A stretch of DNA of 64,000 nucleotides, from the NCBI RefSeq assembly GCF_019578655.1, contig NC_063256.1, forward strand, positions 27,638,342 to 27,702,341. Direction: 5' to 3'. A program made the translations under genes and the position numbers. This DNA is from Ricinus communis. Taxonomy: Eukaryota; Streptophyta; Magnoliopsida; Malpighiales; Euphorbiaceae. Positions 11,700 to 24,382 of this stretch are shown piece by piece. Every line of letters starts with the position of its first letter. Position 1 is the first letter of the stretch. The notes under the pieces were generated by a model that was given only the letters and a program-made list of their open reading frames with translations, was not told where the DNA came from and searched no databases.

Positions 11700-13360
11700 A
11701 AGCTATATGTGCTTGAAAAGAAAGAAACTACACCTTTAGCTACTTGTTGAAGTAAAAGTAAAAGTCTAATTCAATATTCTTTGTACGAATAAGTAAAAAC
11801 TGGATTAGAATACAAGTAGATGGCGCTAATATTGTCATAATAAAGTGTAGAATGTAATGGTGGAAATCAAGTTCACTTAATAAGGAATGAATTCTTAAAA
11901 TTTCTATTGTAGCATGGGCAATAGATTTGAATTCACTTTCAATAGATGACCTGGTCATTGTAAGTTAGTTCTTAGCTTACCATGAAATCAATGAATTACC
12001 TAAGAAGATGTCATACTCACTTGTTGAGCGACGATCATCAACCTCTCCACCCTAATCACTATTTGTATAATATAGTAAACCCAAGGATGAGGAAGTAGAA
12101 AAGAATAAACCTTTGCTTCTTATACCTTAAAGAAACCAAAGCAATCTTTTTAGAGACTACCAATAATGGTCACTACGTGAGTGCATAAACTAACATAGTT
12201 TATTGACACTAAACGCTAGGTCGAGTGATTGTTAATTATGTATTGCAAGGCCCTAACATACTATCGATATTGCTCAACTTGCTCAATTCTCCATAGTTTC
12301 TTGTGAGAGTAGGCTTATTGGCGTTAGAAGTTAAGCATGTTTTTCATTCCATTATTCCAATTCGATCAAGTAAATCTCCAATGTATTTTTATTCTGAAAT
12401 AAGAATGCCATTGGAATGCCTTTGCACCTCAAGACCAAGAAAATAGTAAAGTGAACCCAGATATCTAATTGGAAATCCCTTCTTCGATTTTTCAATAACA
12501 ACAAAAATCATGAAAAGATTAGAGCTTGTAACCACCAAGTCTTCGATATATACTAACAATAACAGAATATCATGGTCTTTGGTTATAATGAATAAAGAGT
12601 GATCAACTAGTGAAGAAAAAACTCTAAAGATAATAAAGTCTCTTATTTCAAGCCATATAGAGACTTATGAAGTTGGAAAACATAATTCGTTTGGATTCAT
12701 CCACAAAACCTGGTGGTCGAGCCATAAATATCTTCGATGAAAAAAAACCATGGAGGAATGTATTAGACACATCTAGTTGTCGTATAGGCCATTGTTTCAT
12801 GGCTATAAGAGCTAATACTGTGTGTATGGTTGTGGTTTTTATTACAGGACTGAAGGTTTCTTTATAGTCCAAGCCTGATTGTTGTATGAAACCTTGTGCA
12901 ACCAAGTGCGCTTTATACCGTTCATACTTCCATCAGACTACATTGATAAGATAAATCCATTTGCTACCTATAATATTAGTTACACAAGGTCTTGGTACCA
13001 AGGTCCAAGTAGAGTTAGCCAAAAGAGCATTAATTTCATTACTCATTGCATTATTCCATATCTACTACTTAATAGCTTATGCATATATTCTAGGGTTTAG
13101 TTTCAAGGAAGTTAGGTGATTTTGATGTTTGAATAGCCAAGTGAGCTTGCCTTCGTTGCATTATGGTGGGGTGCAACTGTACAAGGTTCGTCCTAATATA
13201 GGTTTCTTGTGTTTTTGAATATTTGGTAAGGTCAATTACCAATTCTAGACCATGTGAGTTTTCAATGGCGATAGGACAAGGTTGTGCCGATGGTAGAGGA
13301 ATAATGGATAAATTATTATTGAGAGATGGGATTTGAGGTATTGTAGGATGTTAGCTTAAG
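11700..13360 (-). pseudogene. Ty1/copia pol relic: integrase-RT linker, RT, RNase H
   Basis: Read on the minus strand from high to low coordinates, the order is a polar integrase-RT linker (13360-13100), then RT and RNase H. The RT begins INALLANSTWTLVPRP (about 13040-12980) and continues into HLVAQGFIQQSGLDYKETFS and the RQLDVSNTFLHG motif (12905-12700). The catalytic YVDD box reads VYIEDL (about 12550), so its first catalytic Asp has become Glu. KYIGDLL follows near 12370. RNase H is marked by SSIESEFKSIAHATIEILRI at 11955-11860. Several stops and frameshifts interrupt the frame. The order of domains with RT after integrase is diagnostic of copia. LTRs were not found, so it is a fragment. 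It is certainly dead. Confidence 0.85.
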
Positions 13361-13559
13361 TTCTTTCATGACTCAAGGCACCCTTAATTTTGATCTTGAT
13401 AATTAAATTGAGTGTTTCTCAGATTAGCTTTTAAGTGTCTTCTAAAGAGGAATCATGCATTTCATAGAAAGGCTAAAGTTCATATTTGCCTCTTAAATCA
13501 CGATTGCCACTAGCTTGTAAAGAGGAAGTCCTTAGCTCTTAAATTCTCCATATGGCAAC

Positions 13560-15170
13560 AAGATAGTCATAACTATAGTGCATCCTAATTTAGTGAAGAT
13601 GAGGATGAAGAATTGGTTATGCTCTTAAGAAGCGTCAATGAGATAATTAAGAATAGAAAAGGGAGAAGAGGCCCTTCAATAAGTCATCCTCTAGCTCCAA
13701 CTCAAGCTTCAAGGATAACAAGGAGAAGAAAAGTGATCTCACTTGTTATGGATGTGGGAAGCAAGGGCACATCATGGTCGATGACTCCAATAAGATATGT
13801 TCCACATCCCATTCATATGATGATTAAGATTGTGAAAGTGAAATGCATTGTGTGGATGATGATGAACTCTTTGAAGCCATGAACTTAAAATGTACAAAAA
13901 TAACGTTTGAAGATGAAGGTTTATAAAGAGAAAATGTTCAAAGTTTGAGCAAGATTTAAATAATTTTCAAAAGAAAATTTCTTTACTCACTTCTTTAAAT
14001 AATAACTTAAAGAAATCTTTAAGTGAGCTTTTATCTCAAGCTGCATCCTTAAAATCTCTTTTAAAATTAGGCTTTGGATACATTAATTATGTCTCAAAGG
14101 CCTTCTTTGATCAAATATAGATTAGGCTTTAATGGTACATCATCATCTGCCTCATTTCCTTCCATATCCAAATTCGTAAAGGCATCAACACTAAAAACTT
14201 TTTCAATTGAGGGTGTTGAAAGAAGACCAAAGCACACACTAAAGCTCTTATTCCTAAGAAAAAGAAAAGAGCTCCACAAGTTCCAAAAGCTAAACCTAAA
14301 GAAACCAATCATACATCCATGTTTCTCATCACTTATCTAAAACATGTTCTTATATACATGATAAATCAAAGAATGTGGTAACCTAAACCTCAAGAAAAAG
14401 GCATATGAATAAAAGGAAGTTCAAGCCCAATGCTCAATGCTACTATTACATGAAATTTGGGCACATTAATGTGTCTTGCTATGTTAGGAAGACACATCCC
14501 CAATTAGGAGAGACTTCCATGCTAACCCTCAAGGACCTAAAATGGTTTGGATAGTTAAAAGAAAGGACACTTAATTTTGCTCTTGTAGGCATGCTTCAAG
14601 TTAAGCTTGAAAGAAAATGATTGGCATATGGATAGTGGATGTTTAAGGCACATGACCAGAAATTCCAACCTCTTTTTAGACTTGCAGAAAATTGATAAAA
14701 GAAAGGTAACTTTTGGGAACAATACCAAAGGTGAGATTATAAGTATTGACTTCATTGTTAAGAAAGACTCCTCTCATTGATAAAGTACTTTTAGTTGATG
14801 GTTTGAAGCATAACCTCATGAGTGCAAGTCAATTGTATGATAAATGTAATAATTACCTTTGATTCAAAAGGTTGTCAAGTCACCTCCTTAGGGAGTGACA
14901 AGGATATCTTTAGAGGAGAAAGGTTTAGCAATAACTACATAATTAACTTGCATAAAATTGCTAATGAATCCTTTGAGTGTCTTGTGTCTCTTAGTAAGAA
15001 CTCATGAAGGCTTGGACATGCAAGCATGAAGCTTATTTATAGTCTCAACATGGATGATTTTGTGGTTGGATTGCTAAAGGTGAAGTTCACAAAGGATAAG
15101 AGATGTGGACCTTGCCAAATAGGAAAGCAACATCATTATCATGAAAATTCAGAATTTAGAGGTACATAAA
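13560..15170 (+). pseudogene. Ty1/copia gag, protease and GAG-pre-integrase relic
   Basis: The forward strand shows, in order, an acidic-basic gag segment (EDEDEELVMLLRSVNEIIKN at about 13595) and a CCHC knuckle read as CYGCGKQGHIMVDD at about 13747. The knuckle's final Cys is lost and its frame differs from that of the upstream segment. Next come a second CYYCMKFGH-like knuckle (about 14440), a copia protease with WHMDSGC read across a frameshift (about 14620), and the GAG-pre-integrase block RLGHASMKLIYSL through CGPCQIGKQHH (about 15005-15140). Homology ends near 15170, so the integrase core, RT and RNase H are missing. It is on the opposite strand to the adjacent copia pol relic, so the two are not one simple element. 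Confidence 0.8.
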
Positions 15171-15177
15171 GTCCAAT

Positions 15178-17535
15178 GATGAGTAAGTTTAATTGCCTTA
15201 AGGATTGAAGAAAACAGACATTTTAGTCCTTATAATCTCAAAGGATTGCTTAAAAAGTGAAGAAAAAAGTCAAAAGACCCCTTATCTAAAGACGAAGCTC
15301 GTGCAATTCTAACTTAACCTCGCATAGTTCCAACAAGAATTCGCACAGCTAGAAACCAATCATGGGACATGGATCACTGCTCCTAGCCTCATGTAGGTCC
15401 AACTTGAGCTCGCACACGTCCAACCTCACGCAAGGCATGCTTTGACCATGCGTGTGTTCAGTCTAGGCAAAAGTCACCTCTTGATGACATGTCGTCCATT
15501 CATTGGAGGAAAATGAGCAAGAAATCTTCCCCCAACCTCACTTCTCAAGATTCAAAAGTTTCCTAAAAATACTTCTTCCTCTCCACCAAGTCAAGGGTTG
15601 GTGATTTTATTAATAATTGCGAGAGACAAACTTAATATAGTTATTTATTAAGAAAAGTAAACAAAGAGACAAAAAAAGGAACCCCTTTTCCTTTTCTTCT
15701 TTAGCAATCTTCCTAGGTTTTAGAAATCTATTTTTTTTATTTTTCTCTTAAAAACCCATTTAAGTTTGATTCAAAAAAATTAAAAGGTAGCCACTTGAGG
15801 GCCTAAAACTACTCTTCATTTCATTTTTTACGTTTTCCACATCTATTGCATTTTCCTTTATTTTATTTATGTTTTTTTATTAGTCTATTTTATTTAATAT
15901 AATTTTCCTGCCTTTTTTATGAAATCGTGTTATTTTGTTTATGGGTTCGTTAACCTCACACGAGTTTAACTTGTGCTCGCACAAGGTCAATCTTTGATTC
16001 CTTAATCATTATCATTTTTAGCACTTTCATGTTGTGTCTTGGGATATAAAATATCGTTCCAAGCTTGCTGCGACTTGAGCCATGGAGCCCGCGTGAGGTC
16101 ACCCTTTCATGTGCAAGGCCAAGGAGCCCTAGCCTGAAATGACATCATTTTTGCTCTAAACAACATTGTTTAGTGCGTTCCAAGCTCTGGCTACCTAAGC
16201 TCGTACTGGCCGAGAAGACACATGAATCCAAATGGCGAGTTTGAAGTAAAAATGACACGAGTGGACCCTTTACCCGCACGAGTTTAGCCTTATTTCTCAA
16301 ATAGAAGCCTAAGCATCTCAGAATAGTGTCATGTTGCTTCTGTGAGTCTTGAGGGGACTGTCTCTACACGAGGTCACCCCAATGATGAGACCTGAAATCA
16401 TCATCTTTAATTTAAATTAATTTAAATGTTTAATTTAATTTAATACTTATTATAATTTCTACCTATTTTAATTCCATCCTTTTTTTTTATCTTACACTAT
16501 ATTTTTTGTATGTTTTATTATGTTATATATTATATGCCACATATATTTATCATGTTGATTTGTTTTAAAAATGCAGGAGTAAGCATTTTTAGAGGCATCC
16601 CTCTAAGAGATTGAGCATGCCCCCTAGGTAGAATTATTTTTATACACATGTCAATTTGTATCAAGGCCCTAAGGCCATTTCTTGTTTAACCCCCCTCCAA
16701 CTTATTCCTAATTTCCTTAAACCCATTATGGTTTCTATTATCTTCACCTCTTCCATATATGTTTCTTTATGCTTAGGAATTCATCTCACATGTAAAACTA
16801 AACTTAGTAATTGTTGTGATGACCCTACATGCCTATACATAAAAGATGTGTTAGTGCTTACTAAAGTAAGCTCCCATGCCTCATTATGTGCTCACCTGAC
16901 ACTTAAAATAGGGTTAGTAAAATTGCAAAATGTTGTGAACACTTTGACATCACTTTGACATGAGAAGATAAAACCTAAGGCACCACAGTGCCTCTCGGTT
17001 AGGACTATTAAAGGCACCAATGTGCTTCCTTCTTAGAAAATAGCTAAGGTACTCAAGTGCCCCCGTCTAGATTAGTTTCTTATTTGCTCACCTCACATGC
17101 TAATAAGATAAAAAAAGTGTTGATGAATAAAATGAATATATGATAAAAAAATAGCTAAGATAATATTATTAGGCTAAGCAAAGGGTCATCTACTCTAGTG
17201 GAGGCTAAGCATCACAGCCTAGGTAGATACGGGTACTTTCATAAATTTTACCTATTCATACCTAACTTTCTGAACCTAGAATCTCTAATTTCAAGGAGGA
17301 GAAAAATTAGTCTCTCTGCGAGGGATACAAAGCCATCACCCTTACTCCCGGAACATGTCCTGACCTCAATCGGGTGGTGACTCCTTCCCGGACTAGTCTT
17401 AAGGTCGTTCATAATTCCTTAAGACCTTCAACTGAATGACTCATTTCGAAATGGGCCTAGTGTAGATAAAAGTACCTAGACACAGTGACAAGGTCGCTCA
17501 TCACTTGGGGCAGGCGTTGAAAACCTGTGCTCACA
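15178..17535 (+). mobile_element. Probable degenerate 5' LTR of Tat element K
   Basis: No coding capacity. The 3' boundary is inferred from GTGCTCACA followed by TGGCAACTTCATTAGTG (17537 on), which has the position and form of a decayed TGGCGACTCC-type primer site of Tat elements. CACGAG/CTCGCAC motifs recur between 15290 and 16380. The 5' boundary is placed where copia homology stops and a TGATGAG occurs, and is uncertain by 100 bp or more. Only one copy of this LTR is in the window, so it cannot be confirmed by pairing. Confidence 0.4.
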
Positions 17536-18542
17536 GTGGCAACTTCATTAGTGACTTAAGAAGTTGATTCCAAGGAATGGATGAGTTTTTGCCTTTCCTA
17601 ACATTATTAGCTTAGCCTTGCATTACACTTGCATTTAGAAGTAAGGAAGGCCATATGTTAATGGTGACTTTGGTGCAAGGGATATCTTTATTCCACTCGA
17701 ACATGAGACAACTTATACTGATGATCATCACCCTTTTCTCTCGTACTAGGAGAGAATAAACTTATCATGTTGAGTAAGGCCAACATAATTCCCTCCTGAT
17801 TACAAAAGGGATAAGTTTCTCTGAAGTATAAAAAGGTATTCCTCACCAAGGATACTCAGCCTTGTTACCTAGTCAAAGCTCATATAGTGAACTCTAGTTC
17901 CTTCATTTAAGATATACCATATCATTTGCTTGTTTATGGTCAAAATGTTACTAGGATGTCTCGCGATTAGCCAAATACTACTCTGCTAAAATAAGAATCT
18001 CTGGTTTTGGTATGACCCTAAATCAACACCTTCGATAGGTAAACCCAAGGAGACTTATCGTAGGTGGGGGGATATGCGATTAATCCTTGAATTCCTTATT
18101 ACATCCCAAGCTTTTAATGCATGAATGTGAATGTCTCCTAAAATAATTAGTCCTTTCCTCGATGATCAATAGGGAGTCGATTCAACACCTTACTAAGGAT
18201 TAGGGGTTAGAATCATTTATTTTCTGAGGAATTCATGATCATGCATCAGAAGGAAGAGAGCAAGCACGGATGCCCCTATTGGTAGTCATGTTAAACAAAA
18301 ATCCTATGAAAGAATGAGACTGAAATATGGACAACAAAAGAGAGCGAGCGTTACGTGAAAACTTAAAAATCCTTACTACATCTTCACATGCTATCTGCAG
18401 TTATTGTAAATATCACTAATGTTTCTTGTTTCAATTTGACATGCATCTTATAAACATGCATACATGCATTCGCATTCGCATGCATGCCACACACACACTT
18501 ACCTCTTTTCTTACAACCATGTATCTTCTTGATGCAAATAGA
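17536..18542 (+). other. 5' leader of Tat element K
   Basis: Lies between the inferred primer site and the gag start. No open frame can be supported. At 18440-18500 there is an ATGCAT-rich stretch (repeated CATGCAT, GCATTCGCATTCGCATGCAT) of simple-sequence character. Confidence 0.4.
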
Positions 18543-20440
18543 TGCCCATGGATTTTGAGACCCAAATGGAGCTCACGAGTCTCAAGGATGAGGTCAACAT
18601 CCTCAAATCGCAAGTTCGAGCTTTGTTCCGCACCATCAGACATATGTCAGTTGAGCTAAATGAAGTCACCCATCTCCTTGAGAAGTAGCGTCAAAGATCG
18701 GCTATCATTGCTTTAGAAACCTCAAAGGAACAAGTTGAGGAGATAAGGAAGAAGGCTCACTATGAGAATAAGCCAAAGTCTAAAATGAAGCCAAGTGCTT
18801 GTAGCAAGAGGAAGAAGAAATATGCCGACCACTCGTGTCCTAGTCCAACATCTTGGTGGATCTTCGAGACTTAGGGTTACTGCCTGCGAGGCCAGCTCCT
18901 ACTAAAAGAATGCTCGCTTGTGGTGATTGTGAGGTCGGGGAGTATTGCATGTACTATTGCACCTTTGGCCATGCCACTAATGACTGCATCCGCCTCAAGA
19001 AGGACATCCATTACCTCTTGGAAAAGAAGCTGATTCACCAAGGACTCTAACTTTGAGAGGAAGGCGCTTGAGTATTCAGACTAGGATACAGTGACGTTCT
19101 TTCTTCTGTAGCTCCTTTACCATCATTGGTCCCTAATTGTTTTTGTAAAAGAAAAATTTCTGATAGTCTCTTATTATATGAATGTTAGTGGCAATGCAAC
19201 AAATTACTTCTTAATAAAGAGTATAATTTGTGTAATTGCAGCCATTGATTTTTGCATACATGGATTTCTAATCCCTTGTGTAAATGTAGGCATTCCATCA
19301 TTGCTTAGGTTAGACGAGGATGAAAATTAGTCAGAGAAATGGGTGAAATCAAAGAACAGCAGTCTGATGTTCAAATCCTTCAAGAGGAGGTTTCCACAAC
19401 GAGGAGTTAGGTTCATGATTTAATAGAAATAGTCAAGTAGCAGAGTAAGTTGCTAAAGCTGATATTGCCTACATCGAATTCCAGAAATGCTACCAGTAGT
19501 AGGATAGTGCCAGGGAACGATGGCAGTACACTGACACCACATATTACTCACCCTCATAGATTCTCTAAGTTTCTCATACCCTTATCGCAAGTCATGGTGA
19601 AGCTGCAAGAGCACAAGTTATTGAAATCGCCATTCATCAGACCAGGAACAGTATAGCTAGGGGAGGATGTAGGATCCTTTTGTCAATATCATCAGATGAA
19701 TGGGAAGAAAATAAACAATTGTAAGAGCCTCCACTATGAGATTTAAAAGACTGATAAATGATGGTAAGATCAGTGATCTAGAAAATGGGAAGACGTGTAG
19801 ACCTATTACCTAACTATAATAATGCTTGTTGGCCAACTTATCCGACTATGATGGTAAGTTCTAGCGTCCTAGAGAACTATGTGTTTGACGATGCTGAGGC
19901 ACTGCTAGAAACTCCTAAGCAAAAAGAAGAGAGACTAGGACACGAGAAAGAGAGAAGGAGAGGGAAAGTTATCATTATGTAACCATCATTCACCTCTAGG
20001 ACAGCTTTGGGATCCATTCTTCCTTGACTGCGAGTCTCGACGTATAAGGAAGTGAGCTGAGAGAAGAAAATCAGTTGGAAAGAGTATGACCCCTAGACAT
20101 CTAGAGTGAATTCAACACAACATTATAGGAGCCAACGAGCGAGGCGGTTGAGGTTGTCACCCGAGGTGGGCAGATGTATAATGACAAGGGCAAGTAGCCT
20201 GAGGAAGAGAAGAAGGATGAAAGAACAAAGGAAGAGAAAGAGCAGAAAGAACAAGTCGAAGGTAAATGAGGACTCCCTATTGAGGCAATTAAAGAAAACA
20301 CAGGCTAAAATCTTTGTATGGCAATTACTCGAAGCATCCCTATAACATTACAAGACACTAATCAAGGCCCTAGACCAAATTGTGATATCAGTAAAGACAA
20401 TCTCTGAAGAGCTAGTCTCGGCTCTAAAGGGAACTTCAAA
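18543..20440 (+). pseudogene. Tat-clade gag relic (element K)
   Basis: A coiled-coil-like N-terminal segment starts MDFETQMELTSLKDEVNILK (18553) and is stopped by a TAG near 18690. At 18930-19050 there is a gag knuckle module reading CMYYCTFGHATNDCIRLKKD followed by IHYLLEKKLI. At about 19675-19780 comes a second module, FCQYHQMNGKKINNCKSLHY, followed by an EI..LI..GKI-like tail after a frameshift. A charged linker (19900-20320) rich in Lys, Arg and Glu leads to the protease. Frameshifts and stops occur throughout. The knuckle-plus-'LKxxIxxLI' arrangement is typical of Tat gag, and the minus-strand relic at 1371-3420 has the same two-module layout. Confidence 0.75.
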
Positions 20441-20800
20441 GATGATTTGCTTTACAGTTACAGAGTTGCCTCTCGAAGGGAGAAAGCATAACTGACCTTT
20501 GTGAATTAAGGTTGTAATCAAAGGGCTAAGGAGCCCGTATATTATGATGGACGATGGATCACACATCAACATCTATCCCTTAAGGTGGATAGAGAAATCT
20601 GACATGGAGCCCACTTTCATAATCATTCGAGCCTATCATAAGCTGAAAAGACAGGCTTATGGAACCTTTAAAGCCTAGTAAAGGTAGTGCCCATAGAATC
20701 TATGGCTAAATTCGTTGTCCTCGACATACTAGTTTCATTTTTTATCCTCTTATGAAGGCTGTGGTTCCAGGCTTTAGGTAGTGTTCCCTCTACTTTTAAC
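20441..20800 (+). pseudogene. Tat-clade retropepsin relic (element K)
   Basis: Forward translation around 20450-20600 gives FTVTELPLEGRKHN, then YIMMDDGSHINIYPLRWIEK. This is the Tat protease entry and its modified active-site loop (DDGS), as in the minus-strand copy at 887-1370. A few bases later RAYHKLKRQAYGTF continues the fold before stops. A frameshift separates the entry motif from the active-site loop. Non-functional. Confidence 0.75.
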
Positions 20801-21356
20801 TAAATGGTTAAATTTTTGCATAAAGGCAAGGTGGTAACGATCAAGGCCACTACGGGTGGGGTCCGAGTAGTAGAAGCTCTCGAAAAGCAGGTCTTAATAG
20901 GGTTTCAAGTCGTAACGTTGGAGCTTGAAGAATAGAGCATTAAGGAAAGAATGGTTAGGGTATAGAGATGAGAGGTACTATTAGCACAAGTCTGGGCAAG
21001 GGATACTTCCACAATGAGAATGATAAGAAAGATGGGGCATAACCTTAGGTAGAGGCCACAACAGAGTAAGCTTTTGGAATTACCTGTGTATTGAGGACGA
21101 GACCTTGGCTAAAAAGCTGAGAAAGGAAACATCAGCCACTAAAAGGTTCATTTAGTTCATAAGGGAAGGAGCCTTATCTCCTTATGACGGAAAGCCCGAG
21201 CCATAGGTTGATAGCCAAAGGAAGTTTCACCCGAGGTTGAGATCTTTACCGAGGATTTCCACACAATGAGGGTCGAAAAGGTCCAGTAGCTCCGTGAGAA
21301 GAAGCTAAAATAGCCGACAAAGGGAAGAAGAAGAAAGAAGAAGACCCATGCCAATA

Positions 21357-22526
21357 GTTGAGGAGCAGGCCAATGTGGCTGCTTTTATTGAGTAATCAAT
21401 ATTTGATGTATTTTTTGAGGACGTGTTTATCCCGAACTTGTTTAATAATGCTAATCTAGCTGTAAAATTTAATGATATGCATATTAGTTCTGCTTATTTA
21501 TGTGGTGTTTTGTCTAAAGGTGATTTACATTTTAATGATCATCCCATACACATATTTGGCATGAATTTCATGACATGTCATTCATTAACTTTAGACACAA
21601 TTGATTCTCCTCGAGAAATTATGCTAGGAGCCAATTTGATTCCCGAAGAAAAAAAAAAGAGAATAACAAAAGTATTAATAAAAAAATGCTTTGCCTAGTC
21701 ATACGAAGACATGTCGGTGTAGATATGGAAATAGCTGAGCAAAAAATTTCCACTTATCCCGATATCAAGCCAGTTAAGCAGAAGCTTTGAAAATTGTGAC
21801 CAGAATGAGCTCAATTTGTCAAGGAGAAAATCTAGAAGCAAATAGAGGCTAAGTTCTTGGAAGAGGTAAAGTGTCCAACATGGCTAGCGAATGTAGTTCC
21901 AATTTCCAAAAAGGATGGGAAGGTTAGGGTTTATGTGGATTACCGAGAAATCAACAAGGCTTCACCCAAGGATGATGCCACTTTGCTGCATATAGATGTG
22001 CTGGTGGACACGGTAGCGTCCCATGCCATGTACTCCTTTGTGGAAGGTTTCTCAAGGTAGAATCAAATAATGATGTAGATCATTGGCAAGCTCAAAATTA
22101 CCTTTATTATAAAACGGGGAGTACTTTGCTACAGATTTATGTCATTTGGGTTGAAGAGCGCCAAGGCGACTTATGAGCAGATGGCCATAAGTTCTTAGAA
22201 AGGGTTGAGCAGAACAACCTTAGGCTTAACCCAAAGAAGTGCATCTACAGGGTTACTTTAAGTAAACTGCTGAGATTCTTGGTAAGTGAGAACGGTATCA
22301 AGGTAGACCAAGACAAAGTAAAGGCAATCTGTGGCCCCGCCCCAAGACAGAGAAAGAAGTTAGGGCTTCCTAGGAAGGGTGCAATATATTAGTAGGTTCA
22401 TTAGAAAGCTCACATCAATATGCTCCCCTATTTATAAACTACTAAAGAAGAATCAGAAGGTGGTCTAGGACGAACATTGTCAGATAGCTTTCGAGAGAAT
22501 TGAGGAATATCTAATGACTCCCCTGG
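21357..22526 (+). pseudogene. Tat-clade pre-RT spacer and reverse transcriptase relic (element K)
   Basis: Begins with the pre-RT segment (EEQANVAAFIE at 21360, then the open frame 21423-21698, SAYLCGVLSKGDLHFNDHPI). It continues into RT: KCPTWLANVVPISKKDGKVR, YVDYREINKASPKDD and the MYSFVEGFSR core (21857-22060). Downstream, YRFMSFGLKSAKATYEQMAI (about 22130-22190) is followed almost directly by NLRLNPKKCIYRVTLSK. The roughly 100 bp that normally encode the catalytic YVDD box are missing. RT thumb remains reach 22526, where LTR A is inserted. The missing catalytic motif means RT was dead independently of the later insertions. Confidence 0.85.
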
Positions 22527-24382
22527 TGTTAGATTATGCCCTAAAGACAAAGAGTTGTTACATGATCTATGTTAATTTATACATCATAATTGATGGCATA
22601 CAATTATACTAAAGGCATTATTCGACTTTAATGATACGATTAGTCGAGTATTATTAAAGAATAACCCAAACCGTTAGAGATGAACACCATGGAATATAAA
22701 TACAAATGTAAGAGAAATCATAAAGCGAGTTTATAATGATGAGGTTCTCATTATATACATTCCTAAACTTTATTCATAGTCAATTTTTGATCAAGAATTA
22801 GATATTGATCGTTGGATATTGATCAAATGCTTGAGATTACCGTAATGTGTTATCACTTACTTATAAAGTAAGAAATTTGTCTCAAAAGGTTGAGGAATAA
22901 GGATTCCAAGATAAGTATTTGAGTGTTTGTTACAAGAACAAGTTCATTAAACACAACCCTACTGAGTAGTCCATATGGAGTTTACCCCAAGTGTCTATGG
23001 ACAATACTCTTATGAAAGTCGTGTAAGACGTGATCCTTAAACTTGAGATAACAATATATTATCTTATATGAGGATTACTATACTTTGATACTATCTTATG
23101 TGCTCCTATCCATGGAGCACTCAAGGGATAGTCATTGGGTATACTAAGAGTCATATGAAGATAATAATTTATCAATAAAGAATTCATTGTCCAAGATAAT
23201 ATGTCATGGAATCTTATCCTAATGATTCTTGATATGCTTTAACATGAAAATTCTTGGCCAATGTTGTATGAATGAAGATTATGAAAAGTATTTCACAGAT
23301 CTTATTCAAGATGTTATATGCAATTATCAAGGATAAATATGATTGATTTAATTATTAAGTTGAAACTCCATACTCTATGATTCAATTGGGATAAAAGTAC
23401 AATGAAAGGACTAAATTATATTGTGAGATTGTTCAGTGTAAAGGTTGATTAAAGCACTTTAATCCTTCCTCATATTTGGGTGATCATGATGCATTACTAT
23501 ATGCCAATCTTGATCTATGAAATATGAATTAAGTTAATTAGAGAATTAACACTGAATTAAAAGTATTTCACAGATCTTATTCAAGATGTTATATGCAATT
23601 ATCAAGGATAAATATGATTGATTCAATTATTAAGTTGAAACTCCATACTCTATGATTCAATTGGGATAAAAGTACAATGAAAGGACTAAATTATATTGTG
23701 AGATTGTTCAGTGTAAAGGTTGATTAAAGCACTTTAATCCTTCCTCACATTTAGGTGATCATGATGCATTACTATATGCCAATCTTGATCTATGAAATAT
23801 GAATTAAGTTAATTAGAGAATTAACACTGAATTAAAAGGGTTTAATTCATAATTCATAATTCATTGCTAATATGTTAAGAACTTTTTGTGTCACACAAAA
23901 ATAGGCTTAAAGTTGAGATTAAAATGAGGGTTAAGATTGGGATTAAACTTATAGACATTTGGGCCTAATTAAAAGTTAATTAGTTTAATACATATTGAGC
24001 TATGATACTCGGCTATAACGACCTTATTCTTATGTATTAATTAACTTAGTCTAAACAAGCCTAATTAAGGCTCAACTTAAGAGTAAGTAAGGCCTTGTTT
24101 ATTATAAGACTAGGTTAAATTCCATGTATATATATATATGGAGTATGATGGGCGGTTAGGAATGTGCATGTGTGTGAAGGAGAATGATCCATCAATACTT
24201 AATTAATTGGATTAATTAAGATTCAACCTAGCTTGAAACTAGCATTCACTCCTTATCATCTTCATTCTCTCTCTTGTGAAGGATTGGTCATAGGAGATTC
24301 CAACTTTGAAGCTTGTGTGAATTACCATTAGAGGCTGGTCATTTGAGTAGCTTTAAAGTGTATCAATCACCCTTGAAGAATC
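22527..24382 (+). mobile_element. LTR family A, nearly complete but 3'-truncated, inside Tat K pol
   Basis: Starts TGTTAGATTATGCCCTAAAG directly inside RT coding sequence. It follows the other family A copies until CCCTTGAAGAATCAAG, about 150 bp short of the 3' end seen at 4940. From there family C sequence begins. It is inflated by a 275-bp internal tandem duplication. No primer site follows, so it is a truncated or solo LTR. Confidence 0.8.
23284..23833 (+). repeat. 275-bp tandem duplication inside LTR A
   Basis: 23284-23558 and 23559-23833 are head-to-tail copies (AAAAGTATTTCACAGATCTT ... GAATTAACACTGAATT). They differ at only a handful of positions, for example GATTTAATTATT against GATTCAATTATT. 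The family A copies at 1-886 and 3787-4940 lack it, so it arose after this LTR inserted. Confidence 0.9.
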
